A DNA stretch of 45,568 nucleotides from an uncultured Oscillospiraceae bacterium (GCA_934636865.1 CAKUBI010000014.1:1-45568), one strand, 5' to 3'; shown: positions 31,054 to 39,600, counted from the stretch's first letter. Translations and numbers: made by a program. Notes: generated from the sequence alone by a model not told the origin.

Positions 31054-31088
31054 AAAAAGCCGGAGCGGCACGCCGCTCCGGCTTTTTT
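31054..31088. terminator. Terminator after fakA
   Basis: Stem AAAAAGCCGGAGCGGC/GCCGCTCCGGCTTTTT followed by Ts; symmetrical enough to serve the convergent ferritin-like gene as well. Confidence 0.92.
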
Positions 31089-31094
31089 ATGGAC

Positions 31095-31679
31095 TCACAG
31101 GCAGCGCATCCGCCGTCCCAGCAGCTGCATGAGAAGGTCCGCGTGGCGGTATTCGTCCGCGCTCATGGCCGCGAAGAGCCTGCCCAGGCAGAGATCGACC
31201 GTCTCCTCCCCCGCGCGGGCGTAGTTGAAGCCGTTGCAGGCCTCGGCGTGGTAGAGGTTCCGCAGCAGCGCGCAGAGGTCGCACATGTCGGGCTGCTCCA
31301 CGCACACGCGCGGACAGTAGGGCGTGCCGGTGATGAGGTAGATCGCGGCGGCGAGGTCGCGCGCATGTCGCTTTTCATCCTCGCCCATCGCGCGCAGCGT
31401 GCGCGCCATCTCGCGCGGCACGCGGGAAGCAAGATACGCGTAGACCTGCGCGTCGCCCAGCTCCTCGCGCAGAAAGCCTTGCAGGACCTCCACCGAGCCC
31501 GCCGCGCCGCTGCCCATGCAGCAGGGGTCCGCCTGTGCGCCGGGGAGCGACAGCTCCCCGCTCTGTGTGCCGCTCTCCGCCCCCGTTACGGGATACGGGT
31601 CCTCCGCCGGGGCCACGCGCTTCCACACCTCGCGGCAGTGTGCGGCGTCATATGCACTGTTCCTTTCGGGACTTGTCAT
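31095..31679 (-). CDS. Ferritin-like (rubrerythrin-type) protein
   Basis: 194 residues. The C-terminal two thirds form a ferritin-like four-helix bundle with diiron-type ligands: FLREELGDAQVYAYLA, GEDEKRHARDLAAAI, LYHAEACNGFNYA and SADEYRHADLLMQLL. The N-terminus (1-60) is variable with a CC pair. No rubredoxin domain is seen. Probably binds iron or reduces peroxide; the exact reaction is unknown. ATG at 31679 with AAAGGAGAA upstream. Next to the divergent SufC/SufB-like pair, a fitting iron-metabolism neighbourhood. Confidence 0.8.
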   Translation of the reverse strand: MTSPERNSAYDAAHCREVWKRVAPAEDPYPVTGAESGTQSGELSLPGAQADPCCMGSGAAGSVEVLQGFLREELGDAQVYAYLASRVPREMARTLRAMGEDEKRHARDLAAAIYLITGTPYCPRVCVEQPDMCDLCALLRNLYHAEACNGFNYARAGEETVDLCLGRLFAAMSADEYRHADLLMQLLGRRMRCL

Positions 31680-31757
31680 CTTCCATTCTCCTTTCCAAGC
31701 GAAGCTTTCGCTCCCATTCTATGCACCGCAGGGCAAAGCTGCCGCTCCCTCCCGCGC

Positions 31758-31804
31758 TTTTTTCCGCCGGACGACATATTTTCCCTATTTCCCGGCGGAA
31801 AAAA
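31758..31804. repeat. 13-bp inverted repeat with 21-base spacer
   Basis: TTTTTTCCGCCGG (31758-31770) and CCGGCGGAAAAAA (31792-31804), perfect. Lies in the 290-base spacer between the divergent ferritin-like and smsC genes. The T-run is on the 5' side, so it is not a terminator; a protein-binding site or RNA leader structure is possible. Confidence 0.5.
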
Positions 31805-31904
31805 GAAAAATTCAAAAATCACACGCCGTGCGTTGATTTTTCCGGTCTTTTCTGGTAAACTATTATTGTTTTGTGATTTTCTGCAAAATTGTTGCATTTG
31901 CAAC

Positions 31905-31933
31905 TTTCAATTTTCACCCCGGCAGGCTATCCT
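31905..31933 (+). promoter_or_regulatory. Possible promoter of the SufC/SufB-like pair
   Basis: TTTCAA (31905-31910), 17-base spacer, TATCCT (31928-31933). Moderate match, 36 bases before the ATG. Confidence 0.4.
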
Positions 31934-31968
31934 AAGCTTACCCGGTTCGATCAGGAGGTCAACGTTTC

Positions 31969-32694
31969 ATGCTGGAACTGAAACACATCTCTTACACCGT
32001 CTCCTCGCCCGAAGGCGAGCAGACGATCCTCAAGGACATTTCCATCACCATCCCCGACCGCAGGCTCATCGTCTTTACCGGCCCCAACGGCGGCGGCAAG
32101 ACGACGCTTGCCAAGGTCATCATGGGTCTTGTCATGCCCAGCGGCGGACAGATTCTCTACAACGGACAGGATATCACGCACCTCGGCATCACCGAGCGCG
32201 CGCGTCTCGGCATCAGCTACGGCTTTCAGCAGCCGCCGCGCTTCAAGGGCATTACCGTGCGCGACCTTCTGACCATCGCCTCGGGCGACGACAGGCTCAG
32301 CAAGGACAAGTGCTGCAAGTATCTCACGCAGGTGGGCCTGTGCGCCAACGACTATCTTGACCGCGAGGTGGACGTATCCCTCTCCGGCGGCGAGGTCAAG
32401 CGCATCGAGATAGCGACGCTCCTGGCCCGCGGCAGCGAGACGATGATCTTCGACGAGCCCGAGGCCGGCATCGACCTCTGGAGCTTCGCCCGCCTGACCG
32501 AGACGTTCGAGCAGCTGCGCCGGCAGGAGCTGGCCACGATGATCATCATCTCCCATCAGGAGCGCATCATCCAGCTGGCCGACGAGATCGTGGTCGTCAG
32601 CGGCGGCGAGCTGAAGCACCGCGGCACCACGGAAGAAATTTTCCCGCTCATCATGGCGGACACGCTGGGCTCCTGCCCGGTGCTGAACAAGTAA
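31969..32694 (+). CDS. SufC-like ATPase of a minimal Fe-S assembly system
   Basis: 241 residues, ABC-type ATPase of the SufC branch: Walker A GPNGGGKTTLA, Q-loop YGFQQPPRFKG (the PPRF is typical of SufC), signature LSGGEVKRIEIA, Walker B MIFDEPEAGID, switch His ISHQER. No membrane partner; SufC drives shape change of the SufB/D scaffold. It is encoded 13 bases before a single SufB/D-like protein, without sufS, sufU or a second scaffold gene, which fits the two-component SMS (SmsC-SmsB) type. AGGAGG lies ten bases before ATG 31969. Confidence 0.9.
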   Translation: MLELKHISYTVSSPEGEQTILKDISITIPDRRLIVFTGPNGGGKTTLAKVIMGLVMPSGGQILYNGQDITHLGITERARLGISYGFQQPPRFKGITVRDLLTIASGDDRLSKDKCCKYLTQVGLCANDYLDREVDVSLSGGEVKRIEIATLLARGSETMIFDEPEAGIDLWSFARLTETFEQLRRQELATMIIISHQERIIQLADEIVVVSGGELKHRGTTEEIFPLIMADTLGSCPVLNK

Positions 32695-32707
32695 GGAGGA
32701 CACCAAT

Positions 32708-33631
32708 ATGATCACCGAAATCGACGCTTCCCTGCTTGAAAAGATCGCCGACCTGACCGGCAAGCCCGTGGGCGCCTTCAACATCCGCAAGGACAGCGGC
32801 TGCGAGGCCCGCCAGTCCACCGAACACATCAAGATTGACCCGCAGAGCGATGGAAAAAGCGGCATCATCATCCGCATCAAGCCCGGCACGAAGGGCGAGC
32901 AGTGCCACATCCCCGTCATCATCAGCAAGAGCGGCGTGACCGAAATGGTCTACAACGACTTTTACGTCGGCGAGGACTGCGACGTGGAGATCGTCGCGGG
33001 CTGCGGCATCCACAACTCCGGCTGCAACGAGAGCCGCCACGACGGCGTTCACACCTTCTATGTTTCCAAAAATTCCCACGTGCGCTATATTGAAAAGCAT
33101 TACGGCGAGGGCGACGGCAGCGGCGCGCGCGTGATGAACCCCACCACGATCGTCTACCTTGACGAGGGCGCGAGCATCCAGATGGAGACGGTCCAGATCC
33201 GCGGCATCGACTCCACCGTGCGCAAGACGAAGATCGTCTGCGGCAAGGACGCCGAGGCCGTCGTCACCGAGCGTCTGCTGACCCACGGCAGTCAGCACGC
33301 CGAGAGCGACATGGAGATCGAGCTGCGCGGCGAGAATTCCCGCGGCCGCGTCATCTCCCGCTCCGTTGCGCAGGACGATTCCCGGCAGGTCTTTCACCCC
33401 GTCGTCGTCGGCAACGACAAGTGCTTCGGCCATGTGCAGTGCGACTCGATCATCATGGGCAGGGCGCACATCGAATCCATCCCCGCCATCACGGCGAACT
33501 CGACCGAGGCACAGCTCATCCACGAGGCCGCCATCGGCAAGATCGCGGGCGATCAGCTCTTAAAGCTCCAGACCCTCGGGCTGACCGAGGAGGAGGCCGA
33601 GGACCGCATCCTCAAGGGCTTCCTCGCGTAA
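32708..33631 (+). CDS. SufB/SufD-like scaffold (SmsB type)
   Basis: 307 residues, shorter than SufB (about 470). It is essentially the beta-helix core: IIRIKPGTKGEQCHIPVI, VYNDFYVGEDCDVEIVAGCG, then the SufB-like C-terminus HPVVVGNDKCFGHVQCDSII and AHIESIPAITANSTEAQLIH, EAAIGKIAGDQLLKLQTLGL. Several Cys (ESRH and CGIHNSGCNESRH, DKCFGHVQC) could hold a cluster. Presumed Fe-S assembly scaffold working with the SufC-like ATPase upstream. ATG 32708 preceded by AAGGAGG. Followed by a strong terminator. Confidence 0.88.
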   Translation: MITEIDASLLEKIADLTGKPVGAFNIRKDSGCEARQSTEHIKIDPQSDGKSGIIIRIKPGTKGEQCHIPVIISKSGVTEMVYNDFYVGEDCDVEIVAGCGIHNSGCNESRHDGVHTFYVSKNSHVRYIEKHYGEGDGSGARVMNPTTIVYLDEGASIQMETVQIRGIDSTVRKTKIVCGKDAEAVVTERLLTHGSQHAESDMEIELRGENSRGRVISRSVAQDDSRQVFHPVVVGNDKCFGHVQCDSIIMGRAHIESIPAITANSTEAQLIHEAAIGKIAGDQLLKLQTLGLTEEEAEDRILKGFLA

Positions 33632-33640
33632 AAAAGCAGC

Positions 33641-33678
33641 AAAAAGCGCGATACCTTCTCAGGTATCGCGCTTTTTTC
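33641..33678. terminator. Terminator after the SufB-like gene
   Basis: 15-bp stem AAAAAGCGCGATACC/GGTATCGCGCTTTTT, six-base loop, T-tract; also usable by the convergent UPF0340 gene. Confidence 0.93.
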
Positions 33679-33694
33679 ATCACTACCGCTTTGC

Positions 33695-34300
33695 TCAGTC
33701 GGTAAAATCGGGGTAGCCGTCCTTGAGCGACTCGTCGTAGATGGCACGCTCGCCGCCGATGAACTTGGGACGCACGCGCGCGGCCAGCAAAATGGCCTGA
33801 CCGATGTGGTTCTGCGCAAGGCGAACGGGCACGGCGACCTTCTTGAGGTGCATGCCGATCAGCGTTCCGCCGATGTCAAGCCCCGCGTCGGCGCGGATCT
33901 CCTCGAGCGCCACGGGATGACGGAAGGCCTGATACGCCGCCGTTGCGAACGAGCTGCCCGCCTTGGGCTGGGGCAGAACGTTGACGATCTCGGCGTTCGG
34001 CACGGCCTCGTGCTCCACGATGAGCGCGCGGTTCAGGTGCTCGCAGCACTGGGCCGCGATGTAAACGCCCATCGGCGTAAATACGCTCGAAAGCCCGCGG
34101 AAGATGCCCTCGGCCACCTCGGGCGTGGACCAGCTGCCGACCTGATGGCCGACGACCTCGCTCGTGCTGCACCCGACCACGACGATCTGTCCGCGGCGCA
34201 GATGCGCGGCCTGCACAAGCTCCTGTGCCGCGCGGGCGGCTTCCTGCTCCACCTGCTCTACGAGCTGGTGATTTTCCACTTCATGTACGACTCCTGCCAT
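33695..34300 (-). CDS. UPF0340 family protein (YwlG-like)
   Basis: 201 residues of the conserved, uncharacterised family TIGR01440/DUF436. Markers: QIVVVGCSTSEVVGHQVG, the CCEHLNRALIVE segment with a conserved Cys pair, VNVLPQPKAGSSFATAAY, DIGGTLIGMHLK and VRPKFIGGERAIYD. Function unknown. ATG at 34300 with AAAGGGAT upstream. Read in the same direction as the ECF S component gene 28 bases upstream, so possibly in one transcript. Confidence 0.9.
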   Translation of the reverse strand: MAGVVHEVENHQLVEQVEQEAARAAQELVQAAHLRRGQIVVVGCSTSEVVGHQVGSWSTPEVAEGIFRGLSSVFTPMGVYIAAQCCEHLNRALIVEHEAVPNAEIVNVLPQPKAGSSFATAAYQAFRHPVALEEIRADAGLDIGGTLIGMHLKKVAVPVRLAQNHIGQAILLAARVRPKFIGGERAIYDESLKDGYPDFTD

Positions 34301-34328
34301 ACGGTATCCCTTTCCTTTCGAAATGAGA

Positions 34329-34838
34329 TCAGGCAGCCAGCTTCTCCGTCACCTTGGCGCGCTCGAGCACCGTCACGAGGATCACGCCGACCACAAGGCC
34401 GACCGCGCCCTGGAAGATGTTGCCGGGAATGCTCGCCGCGGCGGCAAGGCCCTTGCCCAGCAGCAGCGACGCATAGCCGAAGTAACCGAGCACCATAACG
34501 ATCTCGCTCACAACGCCGCCGGCGATGCGGGAGGTCGTGCTGCGGCCCAGCTTTTCATACATCAGCGCGGCCACCAGCGCCATCAGGCCCTTGATGACCA
34601 GCGTGCCCGGGGCATAGTGGGCATAGCCGAGGAAGAGGTCGGCAAGCATCGAGCCGATGCCGCCCGCCGCAAAGCCATACCAGGGGCCAAGCAGCCAGCC
34701 GGACAGCAGCACGAAGCAGTCGCCGAGATTCACATAGCCCTGCATCGGGGAGGGGATCTGCACGACCATCGTCGCTACGCACACGAGCGCCGCAAGAAGA
34801 GCGGTAAGAACAAGCTTTCTGATCTTCTTATCATTCAT
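34329..34838 (-). CDS. ECF transporter S component (substrate unknown)
   Basis: 169 residues, five or six hydrophobic segments. Vitamin-type S components bind the substrate and dock on the shared EcfAAT module, which is not in this window. Typical features: LTALLAALVCVATMVVQIP, VNLGDCFVLLSGWLLGPWYG, SMLADLFLGYAHYAPGTLVI. Such GYxxYxPxT segments occur in the family with pyridoxine, pantothenate or hydroxymethylpyrimidine members, but the substrate cannot be read from sequence here. No riboswitch is seen in the roughly 90 bases upstream; TATAAT (minus strand, about 34880-34875) may be the -10. ATG at 34838 with AAAGGAG ten bases upstream. Confidence 0.85.
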   Translation of the reverse strand: MNDKKIRKLVLTALLAALVCVATMVVQIPSPMQGYVNLGDCFVLLSGWLLGPWYGFAAGGIGSMLADLFLGYAHYAPGTLVIKGLMALVAALMYEKLGRSTTSRIAGGVVSEIVMVLGYFGYASLLLGKGLAAAASIPGNIFQGAVGLVVGVILVTVLERAKVTEKLAA

Positions 34839-34953
34839 GATTTTCTGCTCCTTTGCCTTGTTGGATTGAGCGTATTATATCGCGTTCTGGTACTATTCCT
34901 ATAGCCAAAACAGAATAAAATATGCAGACCAGATTTTTACAAAGGAACAAGGG

Positions 34954-34984
34954 AAGCGGCACAGCCACGCTGCGCCGCTTTTCC
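34954..34984. terminator. Hairpin terminator downstream of the 34998 gene
   Basis: 12-bp stem AAGCGGCACAGC/GCTGCGCCGCTT (one wobble), loop CAC; TTTT on plus, looser T-rich stretch on minus. Confidence 0.65.
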
Positions 34985-34997
34985 GTTTGCGCGAGAA

Positions 34998-35453
34998 TTA
35001 TTCCTTGGGTTCTTCCTCACCGGCGGAGCAGGGGCACTCCCCGCTCTCCTCGGCGGGCGCTTCGGCAGGCGTCTCTTCGGCTGCAGGCGCGGCTTCGGGT
35101 TCCTTCTCGATCGTCACCTGGATGAAAGGCTCCTCCGCCTTCTTCGCGGCGGCAGCTTCAGCCTTGGCGGCCTCATAGGCGGCAAGCTTCTCCTGCGAAG
35201 CCTTGATCGCCGCGACGATGTCGGCGACCGCCTCGGGCGCGTCGCCGTCGAGCGTGGAAACGTACCACTCGCCGATGGCGCGGTAGTTCTTGTCCATGCT
35301 GCGGCGCTCCGCCGCCATTTCGTACTCGGTCTTGGCCTTATCGGCAACGGCATTTGCCTTTTCACCGGCGACTGCCGCGACCTGCTGCGCCTTTTCGGTG
35401 GCCGCAAAGGCGACGTCCTGGACCTTCTTGCTGAAGTTATCGAAAAATGCCAT
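34998..35453 (-). CDS. Ala/Glu-rich helical protein, unknown function
   Basis: 151 residues. The N-terminal two thirds are helical with repeated Ala/Lys heptads (ATEKAQQVAAVAGEKANAVA), similar in style to stress or LEA-like proteins; a conserved-looking block NYRAIGEWYVSTLDG sits in the middle. The C-terminus is low-complexity Pro/Ala/Glu and ends with a CPC motif. No signal peptide or membrane segment. ATG at 35453 (MAFFDNFSKKV) with AAAGGAG nine bases upstream, preferred over one six codons earlier. Own promoter and terminator, so probably monocistronic. Confidence 0.75.
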   Translation of the reverse strand: MAFFDNFSKKVQDVAFAATEKAQQVAAVAGEKANAVADKAKTEYEMAAERRSMDKNYRAIGEWYVSTLDGDAPEAVADIVAAIKASQEKLAAYEAAKAEAAAAKKAEEPFIQVTIEKEPEAAPAAEETPAEAPAEESGECPCSAGEEEPKE

Positions 35454-35498
35454 AGTATCTTCTCCTTTCAAACCGCTTCACTTTGGTTTGTTACCGTA

Positions 35499-35527
35499 AG
35501 TATAAGCTACCGGAGCTGTCATTTCAA
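35499..35527 (-). promoter_or_regulatory. Sigma-A promoter of the 34998-35453 gene
   Basis: Minus strand TTGAAA (35527-35522), 17-base spacer, TATACT (35504-35499). Confidence 0.85.
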
Positions 35528-35569
35528 TGGATAATTTCTTATAAAAGTATAAATTTTTTGTGACAGCGG

Positions 35570-37078
35570 TCATTTTTTCTCGATCCAGCCCTGCGAGCAG
35601 CCCACCGCGCGCTTCCACCCGCGGTACATCTCCTCACACTCGTACTGCGCCCGCTCGGGCGTGAAGAGCCGCTCGCTGCGGCGCAGAGAAGAAAGCTCAT
35701 TGAGGTCCTTCCACACGCCCGCGGCCAGTCCCGCGAGCGAGGCCGCGCCGAAGGCCGTCGTCTCGACCATCGCGGGCCGGTCCACAGGGATGCGCAGAAG
35801 GTCCGCCTGGAACTGCATCATGATGTCGCTGACGCTCGCGCCGCCGTCCACGCGCAGGACCGAGATCTCGCAGCCCGCGTCCTGCCGCATGGCGGTCATC
35901 AGGTCCGTGACCTGATAGGCGATGGACTCGAGCACCGCGCGGGCGATGTGCGCTCTCGCCGTGCCGCGCGTGATGCCCACGACGCAGCCGCGCGCGTACA
36001 TATCCCAGTACGGCGCGCCAAGGCCCGTAAACGCCGGCACGAGGTACACGCCCCCCGTATCGGGGACGCTTTCGGCCAGCGTGTCGCACTCGTGCGAGGT
36101 CGAAATGATCCCCAGCTCGTCGCGCAGCCACTGGATCGCCGAGCCCGCGTTAAAAACGCTGCCCTCGAGGGCGTAGGTCGTCTCGCCGCCGATGCTCCAG
36201 CCCACGGTCGTCACCAGTCCCGCGCGCGAGCGCACCGGCTGCGCGCCCACGTTCATCAGCGTGAAGCAGCCCGTGCCGTAGGTGTTTTTCGCCTGTCCGC
36301 GCGCAAAGCAGCCCTGGCCGAACAGCGCCGCCTGCTGGTCGCCCGCCGCGCCGCAGATCGGCACGCCCGCGAGCGCCTCGAGCCCCTCGATGCCCTCGGC
36401 CACCGTGCCGTAGACCTCGGAATTCGACACTGGGCGCGGCAGGATGCCCATCGGGATATCGAGCAGCGCGCAGAGCTCTTCATCCCACGAGAGCGTGTGG
36501 ATGTTGAAGAGCATCGTGCGGCTGGCGTTGGAATAGTCCGTCACGTGGACCTTCCCGCCCGTGAGCTTCCAGATGAGCCATGTTTCCACCGTGCCGAACA
36601 GAAGCTCGCCGCGCTCCGCCTTTTCCCGCGCGCCGGGGACCTTATCAAGAAGCCACTTGATCTTCGTGGCGGAAAAGTAGGCGTCGATCTGCAGCCCCGT
36701 CTTTTCCGCCACCAGCTCGCTCACGCCGCGCCTTTCACGAAGGCCATCGGCAATGTCCGCCGTGCGGCGGCACTGCCAGACGATCGCGTTATGGATGGGC
36801 TCGCCGCTCGCGCGGTCCCACAAAATCGTCGTTTCGCGCTGGTTCGTGATGCCGATGGCCGCGACCTCGTGCGCGTGGCCCGACCGGCGCAGCGCCTGCG
36901 CGGCAACGCTGCGCTCGCTCTCCCAGATCTCGAGCGGGTCGTGCTCGACCCAGCCGGGCTGCGGATAGTGCTGCCGGAAGCCCTGCTGGGCATGGCCCGC
37001 AACGCTGCCGTCGCGCCCGAACAAAATGGCGCGCGAGCTGGTCGTGCCCTGGTCGAGCGCCAAAATATACCTCTGCAT
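35570..37078 (-). CDS. glpK: Glycerol kinase
   Basis: ATP-dependent phosphorylation of glycerol to glycerol 3-phosphate. 502 residues, FGGY family: [69 protein letters not shown], the FGGY signature [18 protein letters not shown] and [15 protein letters not shown]. The YHFYG loop with the His phosphorylated by HPr in many Firmicutes enzymes is absent (here NSEVYGTV), so PTS control by that route is unlikely. Stands alone; no glpF or glpD nearby. ATG at 37078 with GGGGGT upstream; TATAAT at 37137-37132 (minus strand) may be its -10. Confidence 0.97.
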   Translation of the reverse strand: MQRYILALDQGTTSSRAILFGRDGSVAGHAQQGFRQHYPQPGWVEHDPLEIWESERSVAAQALRRSGHAHEVAAIGITNQRETTILWDRASGEPIHNAIVWQCRRTADIADGLRERRGVSELVAEKTGLQIDAYFSATKIKWLLDKVPGAREKAERGELLFGTVETWLIWKLTGGKVHVTDYSNASRTMLFNIHTLSWDEELCALLDIPMGILPRPVSNSEVYGTVAEGIEGLEALAGVPICGAAGDQQAALFGQGCFARGQAKNTYGTGCFTLMNVGAQPVRSRAGLVTTVGWSIGGETTYALEGSVFNAGSAIQWLRDELGIISTSHECDTLAESVPDTGGVYLVPAFTGLGAPYWDMYARGCVVGITRGTARAHIARAVLESIAYQVTDLMTAMRQDAGCEISVLRVDGGASVSDIMMQFQADLLRIPVDRPAMVETTAFGAASLAGLAAGVWKDLNELSSLRRSERLFTPERAQYECEEMYRGWKRAVGCSQGWIEKK

Positions 37079-37090
37079 GAAGATACCCCC

Positions 37091-37120
37091 TTGTTCATCC
37101 GGAACGTCTTATGCTATACT
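37091..37120 (+). promoter_or_regulatory. Sigma-A promoter of the hydrolase gene
   Basis: TTGTTC (37091-37096), 18-base spacer, TATACT (37115-37120), 39 bases before the ATG; lies back to back with glpK. Confidence 0.75.
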
Positions 37121-37158
37121 AACGAATAAGATTATACCATGCAGGAGGATTTTGCGCT

Positions 37159-38088
37159 ATGGCGAATTGCAAGGAATTTTACTATCCCTCGTCCGACGGC
37201 TCTTCCCGCATCCACGCGGCGGAATGGACCCCCGAGGGGGAGATCACCGGCGTTTTGCAGATCGCGCACGGCGTGGCGGAGTACGCCATGCGCTACGCGC
37301 CATTTGCCGAATTCATGACCGAGCACGGCTTTGCCGTCGTCGCGAACGACCACCTCGGCCACGGTCTTTCCGCGGAAGCGGGCGCGGACACGCTCTACTT
37401 CGGCCCGCGCGACGGCTGGAAGCACGTCGTGGACGACATGTACGCCCTGCGCTGCCGCACGAAGGAAAAATATCCCGATGTTCCCTATTTTCTCATGGGA
37501 CACTCGATGGGCTCGTTTCTGACGCGCACCTACCTCATCCGCTATCCCGGCACGGTGGACGCCGCCATCATCATGGGCACGGGGCAGCAGCCGGCGGCGG
37601 TTGTGTCCGCCGGGCGCGCCATCGCGAAGGCCGCGGGCAGACGCCATGGCTTCAAGGCGCACTCGGCGCGCGTGGAGGCGCTGGCCTTCGGCGCTTACAA
37701 CAAGGCCTTCGCGCCCAACCGCACGGAGGTCGATTGGCTCAGCATGAGCGAAAATAACGTCGATTCCTATATCGCCGACCCCCTCTGCGGGCAGAAAACG
37801 AGCATCGGCCTTTTCTATGAGATGCTTGGCGGCATCCGCTTCATCAGTGCGCAGAAGAACGTCAACTCTATGAACCTCAACACCCCCATTCTCTTCATCT
37901 CCGGCGACAAGGACCCCGTCGGCGAGATGGGAAAAGGCGTGAAGCGCGCGTATGAGGCCTTCCGCCGCGCGGGCGTGCGCGACGTGGAGTGCAGGCTCTA
38001 CCACGACCTGCGCCACGAGATCCTGAACGAGGACTGCCGCGCGGTGGTGTACAACGACCTCTGGGCGTGGATCAAAAAGCACATGTGA
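37159..38088 (+). CDS. Alpha/beta hydrolase, monoacylglycerol lipase-like
   Basis: 309 residues of the serine aminopeptidase S33/lysophospholipase family. Nucleophile elbow GHSMGSF, Asp in FISGDKDPVG and His in LRHEILNE complete a Ser-Asp-His triad; the oxyanion segment is IAHGVAEYAMRY and NDHLGHGLS matches the lipase-type motif. No signal peptide, so cytoplasmic. Likely splits monoacylglycerol or lysophospholipid; with glycerol kinase divergently encoded next door, a role in recovering glycerol from lipids is plausible. ATG at 37159 with GGAGG upstream. Confidence 0.88.
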   Translation: MANCKEFYYPSSDGSSRIHAAEWTPEGEITGVLQIAHGVAEYAMRYAPFAEFMTEHGFAVVANDHLGHGLSAEAGADTLYFGPRDGWKHVVDDMYALRCRTKEKYPDVPYFLMGHSMGSFLTRTYLIRYPGTVDAAIIMGTGQQPAAVVSAGRAIAKAAGRRHGFKAHSARVEALAFGAYNKAFAPNRTEVDWLSMSENNVDSYIADPLCGQKTSIGLFYEMLGGIRFISAQKNVNSMNLNTPILFISGDKDPVGEMGKGVKRAYEAFRRAGVRDVECRLYHDLRHEILNEDCRAVVYNDLWAWIKKHM

Positions 38089-38092
38089 TACG

Positions 38093-38125
38093 GAAACGGC
38101 GGACCGCTATGCGGCCCGCCGTTTC
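38093..38125. terminator. Hairpin between convergent hydrolase and CmpB-like genes
   Basis: 10-bp stem GAAACGGCGG/CCGCCGTTTC with an inner CCGC/GCGG stem; the stop codon of the minus-strand gene (38107-38109) lies in its loop. T-tract weak. Confidence 0.5.
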
Positions 38126-38655
38126 ATTGTCTGCAAAAGCCTGCGCGGCGTCAGCGCGTCGATGTCGCGCGTCGTGAGCAGGACGCGGCAGGTGAAAATG
38201 CCGTCGAGCGTGACGGCAAAGAGCGCTATCGCCGCCGCTTCCTCGGGAATGCGCGCGGCAAGGCCCTCGAGCACCGGCTGCACATACCGCAGCGCGAGCG
38301 CTGAGAGCACGCCCCAGCAAAGCGAAAACGGCAGGCACACGCGCCCGTTCACGTCGCATTTGGTCTGCGAGTAATCCCAGAACTGCACGGCGAAAAGCCT
38401 TTCATAGCCCCAATGCACCGCGTATTCCACCGTCGTCGCGGCAAACGCGCCGAGGATCATCCGCTCCCAGAGGCGCGGCAGGTCCTGCGTCCCCAGCGCC
38501 AGCACCGCGAGCATCGCAAGGCCGTACACCGGGCACAGCGGCAGGAAAACGAAGCACCGCCGCAGCCGGTGCTTCGCCCCCGCCGCCGCGGCGAAGAGCT
38601 TTTCAAGACAATAGCCCAGAAAGCTGTAGAAGATCCCGTACCAAAGATAAGCCAT
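38107..38655 (-). CDS. CmpB-type membrane protein (putative ABC permease family)
   Basis: 182 residues with about five hydrophobic segments. The pattern FYSFLGYCLEKLF, FLPLCPVYGLAML and the late FWDYSQTKCDVNGRVCLPFS fits Pfam ABC_trans_CmpB, often annotated putative ABC transporter permease though a transport role is unproven. No ATPase gene adjacent. ATG at 38655 with GGAGGGAAC upstream. Convergent with the hydrolase gene and divergent from the uracil-DNA glycosylase gene. Confidence 0.8.
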   Translation of the reverse strand: MAYLWYGIFYSFLGYCLEKLFAAAAGAKHRLRRCFVFLPLCPVYGLAMLAVLALGTQDLPRLWERMILGAFAATTVEYAVHWGYERLFAVQFWDYSQTKCDVNGRVCLPFSLCWGVLSALALRYVQPVLEGLAARIPEEAAAIALFAVTLDGIFTCRVLLTTRDIDALTPRRLLQTMKRRAA

Positions 38656-38719
38656 GTTCCCTCCGCGCCCGTTTTTTTCAGTATGGCCGCGCGGCGCGGA
38701 AAAATGCGCGGCGCGTGCG

Positions 38720-38748
38720 TTGCAATGCGCGGGGAAACATGGTAAAAT
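38720..38748 (+). promoter_or_regulatory. Sigma-A promoter of the UDG gene
   Basis: TTGCAA (38720-38725), 17-base spacer, TAAAAT (38743-38748), 29 bases before the ATG. Confidence 0.75.
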
Positions 38749-38777
38749 GGCAAAAAACCGGCAGGAGAATTTGTACT

Positions 38778-39356
38778 ATGCCTGATACCTGGGAAGCACT
38801 TGAACACGACTGCAAAAACTGCCATGAATGCTCGCTTTGCGAAACGCGCACGAACGTTGTTTTCGGCGTGGGCAGCCGCACTGCCGAGGTCTTATTCATC
38901 GGCGAAGGCCCCGGCGCGAACGAGGACGCGCAGGGCATCCCCTTCGTCGGCCGGGCCGGTCATCTGCTCGACGATATGCTTGAGATCATCGGGCTCAGGC
39001 GCGAGGACGTGTACATCGCGAACATCGTCAAGTGCCGCCCGCCCGAAAACCGCGACCCGCTGGGCGTGGAGCAGGACGCCTGCATCGGGTATCTGCGCCG
39101 TCAGGCGGCGCTGCTGCGGCCGAAGATCATCGTCTGCCTTGGCCGTATCGCGGCGATGCGCATCATCAAGCCTGATTTCAAGATCACGCGCGAGCACGGG
39201 CAGTGGTTCGAGAAAAGCGGCGTGCAGATGATGGCCGTCTACCACCCCGCGGCGCTTCTGCGCGACCCGCGCAGAAGGCCGGAGACGTTCGACGATTTCA
39301 AGGCCCTGCAGCAGAAGATCAATGAGCTTTGCGAACACACCCATGCCATTTCCTAA
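38778..39356 (+). CDS. Uracil-DNA glycosylase, family 4 (Fe-S)
   Basis: Base-excision repair enzyme removing uracil from DNA. 192 residues. It has the family 4 Fe-S cysteines: [13 protein letters not shown] at the N-terminus and later Cys in [11 protein letters not shown] and the DACIGYL segment. Catalytic motifs [20 protein letters not shown] (A) and HPAALLRDP (B) are intact. Start at ATG 38778 ([11 protein letters not shown]) with AGGAGA ten bases upstream; the open frame upstream covers the promoter. Single gene. Confidence 0.95.
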   Translation: MPDTWEALEHDCKNCHECSLCETRTNVVFGVGSRTAEVLFIGEGPGANEDAQGIPFVGRAGHLLDDMLEIIGLRREDVYIANIVKCRPPENRDPLGVEQDACIGYLRRQAALLRPKIIVCLGRIAAMRIIKPDFKITREHGQWFEKSGVQMMAVYHPAALLRDPRRRPETFDDFKALQQKINELCEHTHAIS

Positions 39357-39430
39357 TGGAAATCTCATAGTTTCAGCGCTGTGACCGTCTCCGCGCGTTT
39401 ATCCCTGTCATTTTTTGGATAAAAATGCTA

Positions 39431-39459
39431 TTGACGTGTATTTTCCTGTGTGCTATATT
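39431..39459 (+). promoter_or_regulatory. Sigma-A promoter of the attenuated ABC transporter operon
   Basis: TTGACG (39431-39436), 17-base spacer, TATATT (39454-39459), 37 bases before the leader peptide ATG. Confidence 0.85.
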
Positions 39460-39495
39460 AATCTCATCCTTTTTGAAAGGCTTTGGAGCGAAACG

Positions 39496-39600
39496 ATGAA
39501 GACTGTTTGCTGCAACATTGCATATCGCTATTACTACTCTTACTTTTACTTTAAGAACAAGGTAAGAGCGATTTGTGATGCCCGTAGCAGAACGGAATGA
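39496..39600 (+). CDS. Tyr-rich leader peptide (34 residues)
   Basis: Small gene: ATG 39496 with GGAG seven bases upstream, TGA 39598-39600. The product begins MKTVCCNIAYRYYYSYFYFK: residues 10-19 contain six Tyr and two Phe, then KNKVRAICDARSRTE. Such runs of one amino acid are the mark of an attenuation leader (compare pheA and trp leaders). It lies between a sigma-A promoter and a rho-independent terminator, followed by the ABC importer operon. Inference: the ribosome stalls in the Tyr/Phe run when charged tRNA-Tyr (or tRNA-Phe) is scarce. Confidence 0.75.
   Translation: MKTVCCNIAYRYYYSYFYFKNKVRAICDARSRTE

Noticed and set aside
34839..34953. Vitamin riboswitch before the ECF S component
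   Set aside because: A TATAAT lies about 35 bases before the ATG, leaving too short a leader for a known riboswitch.
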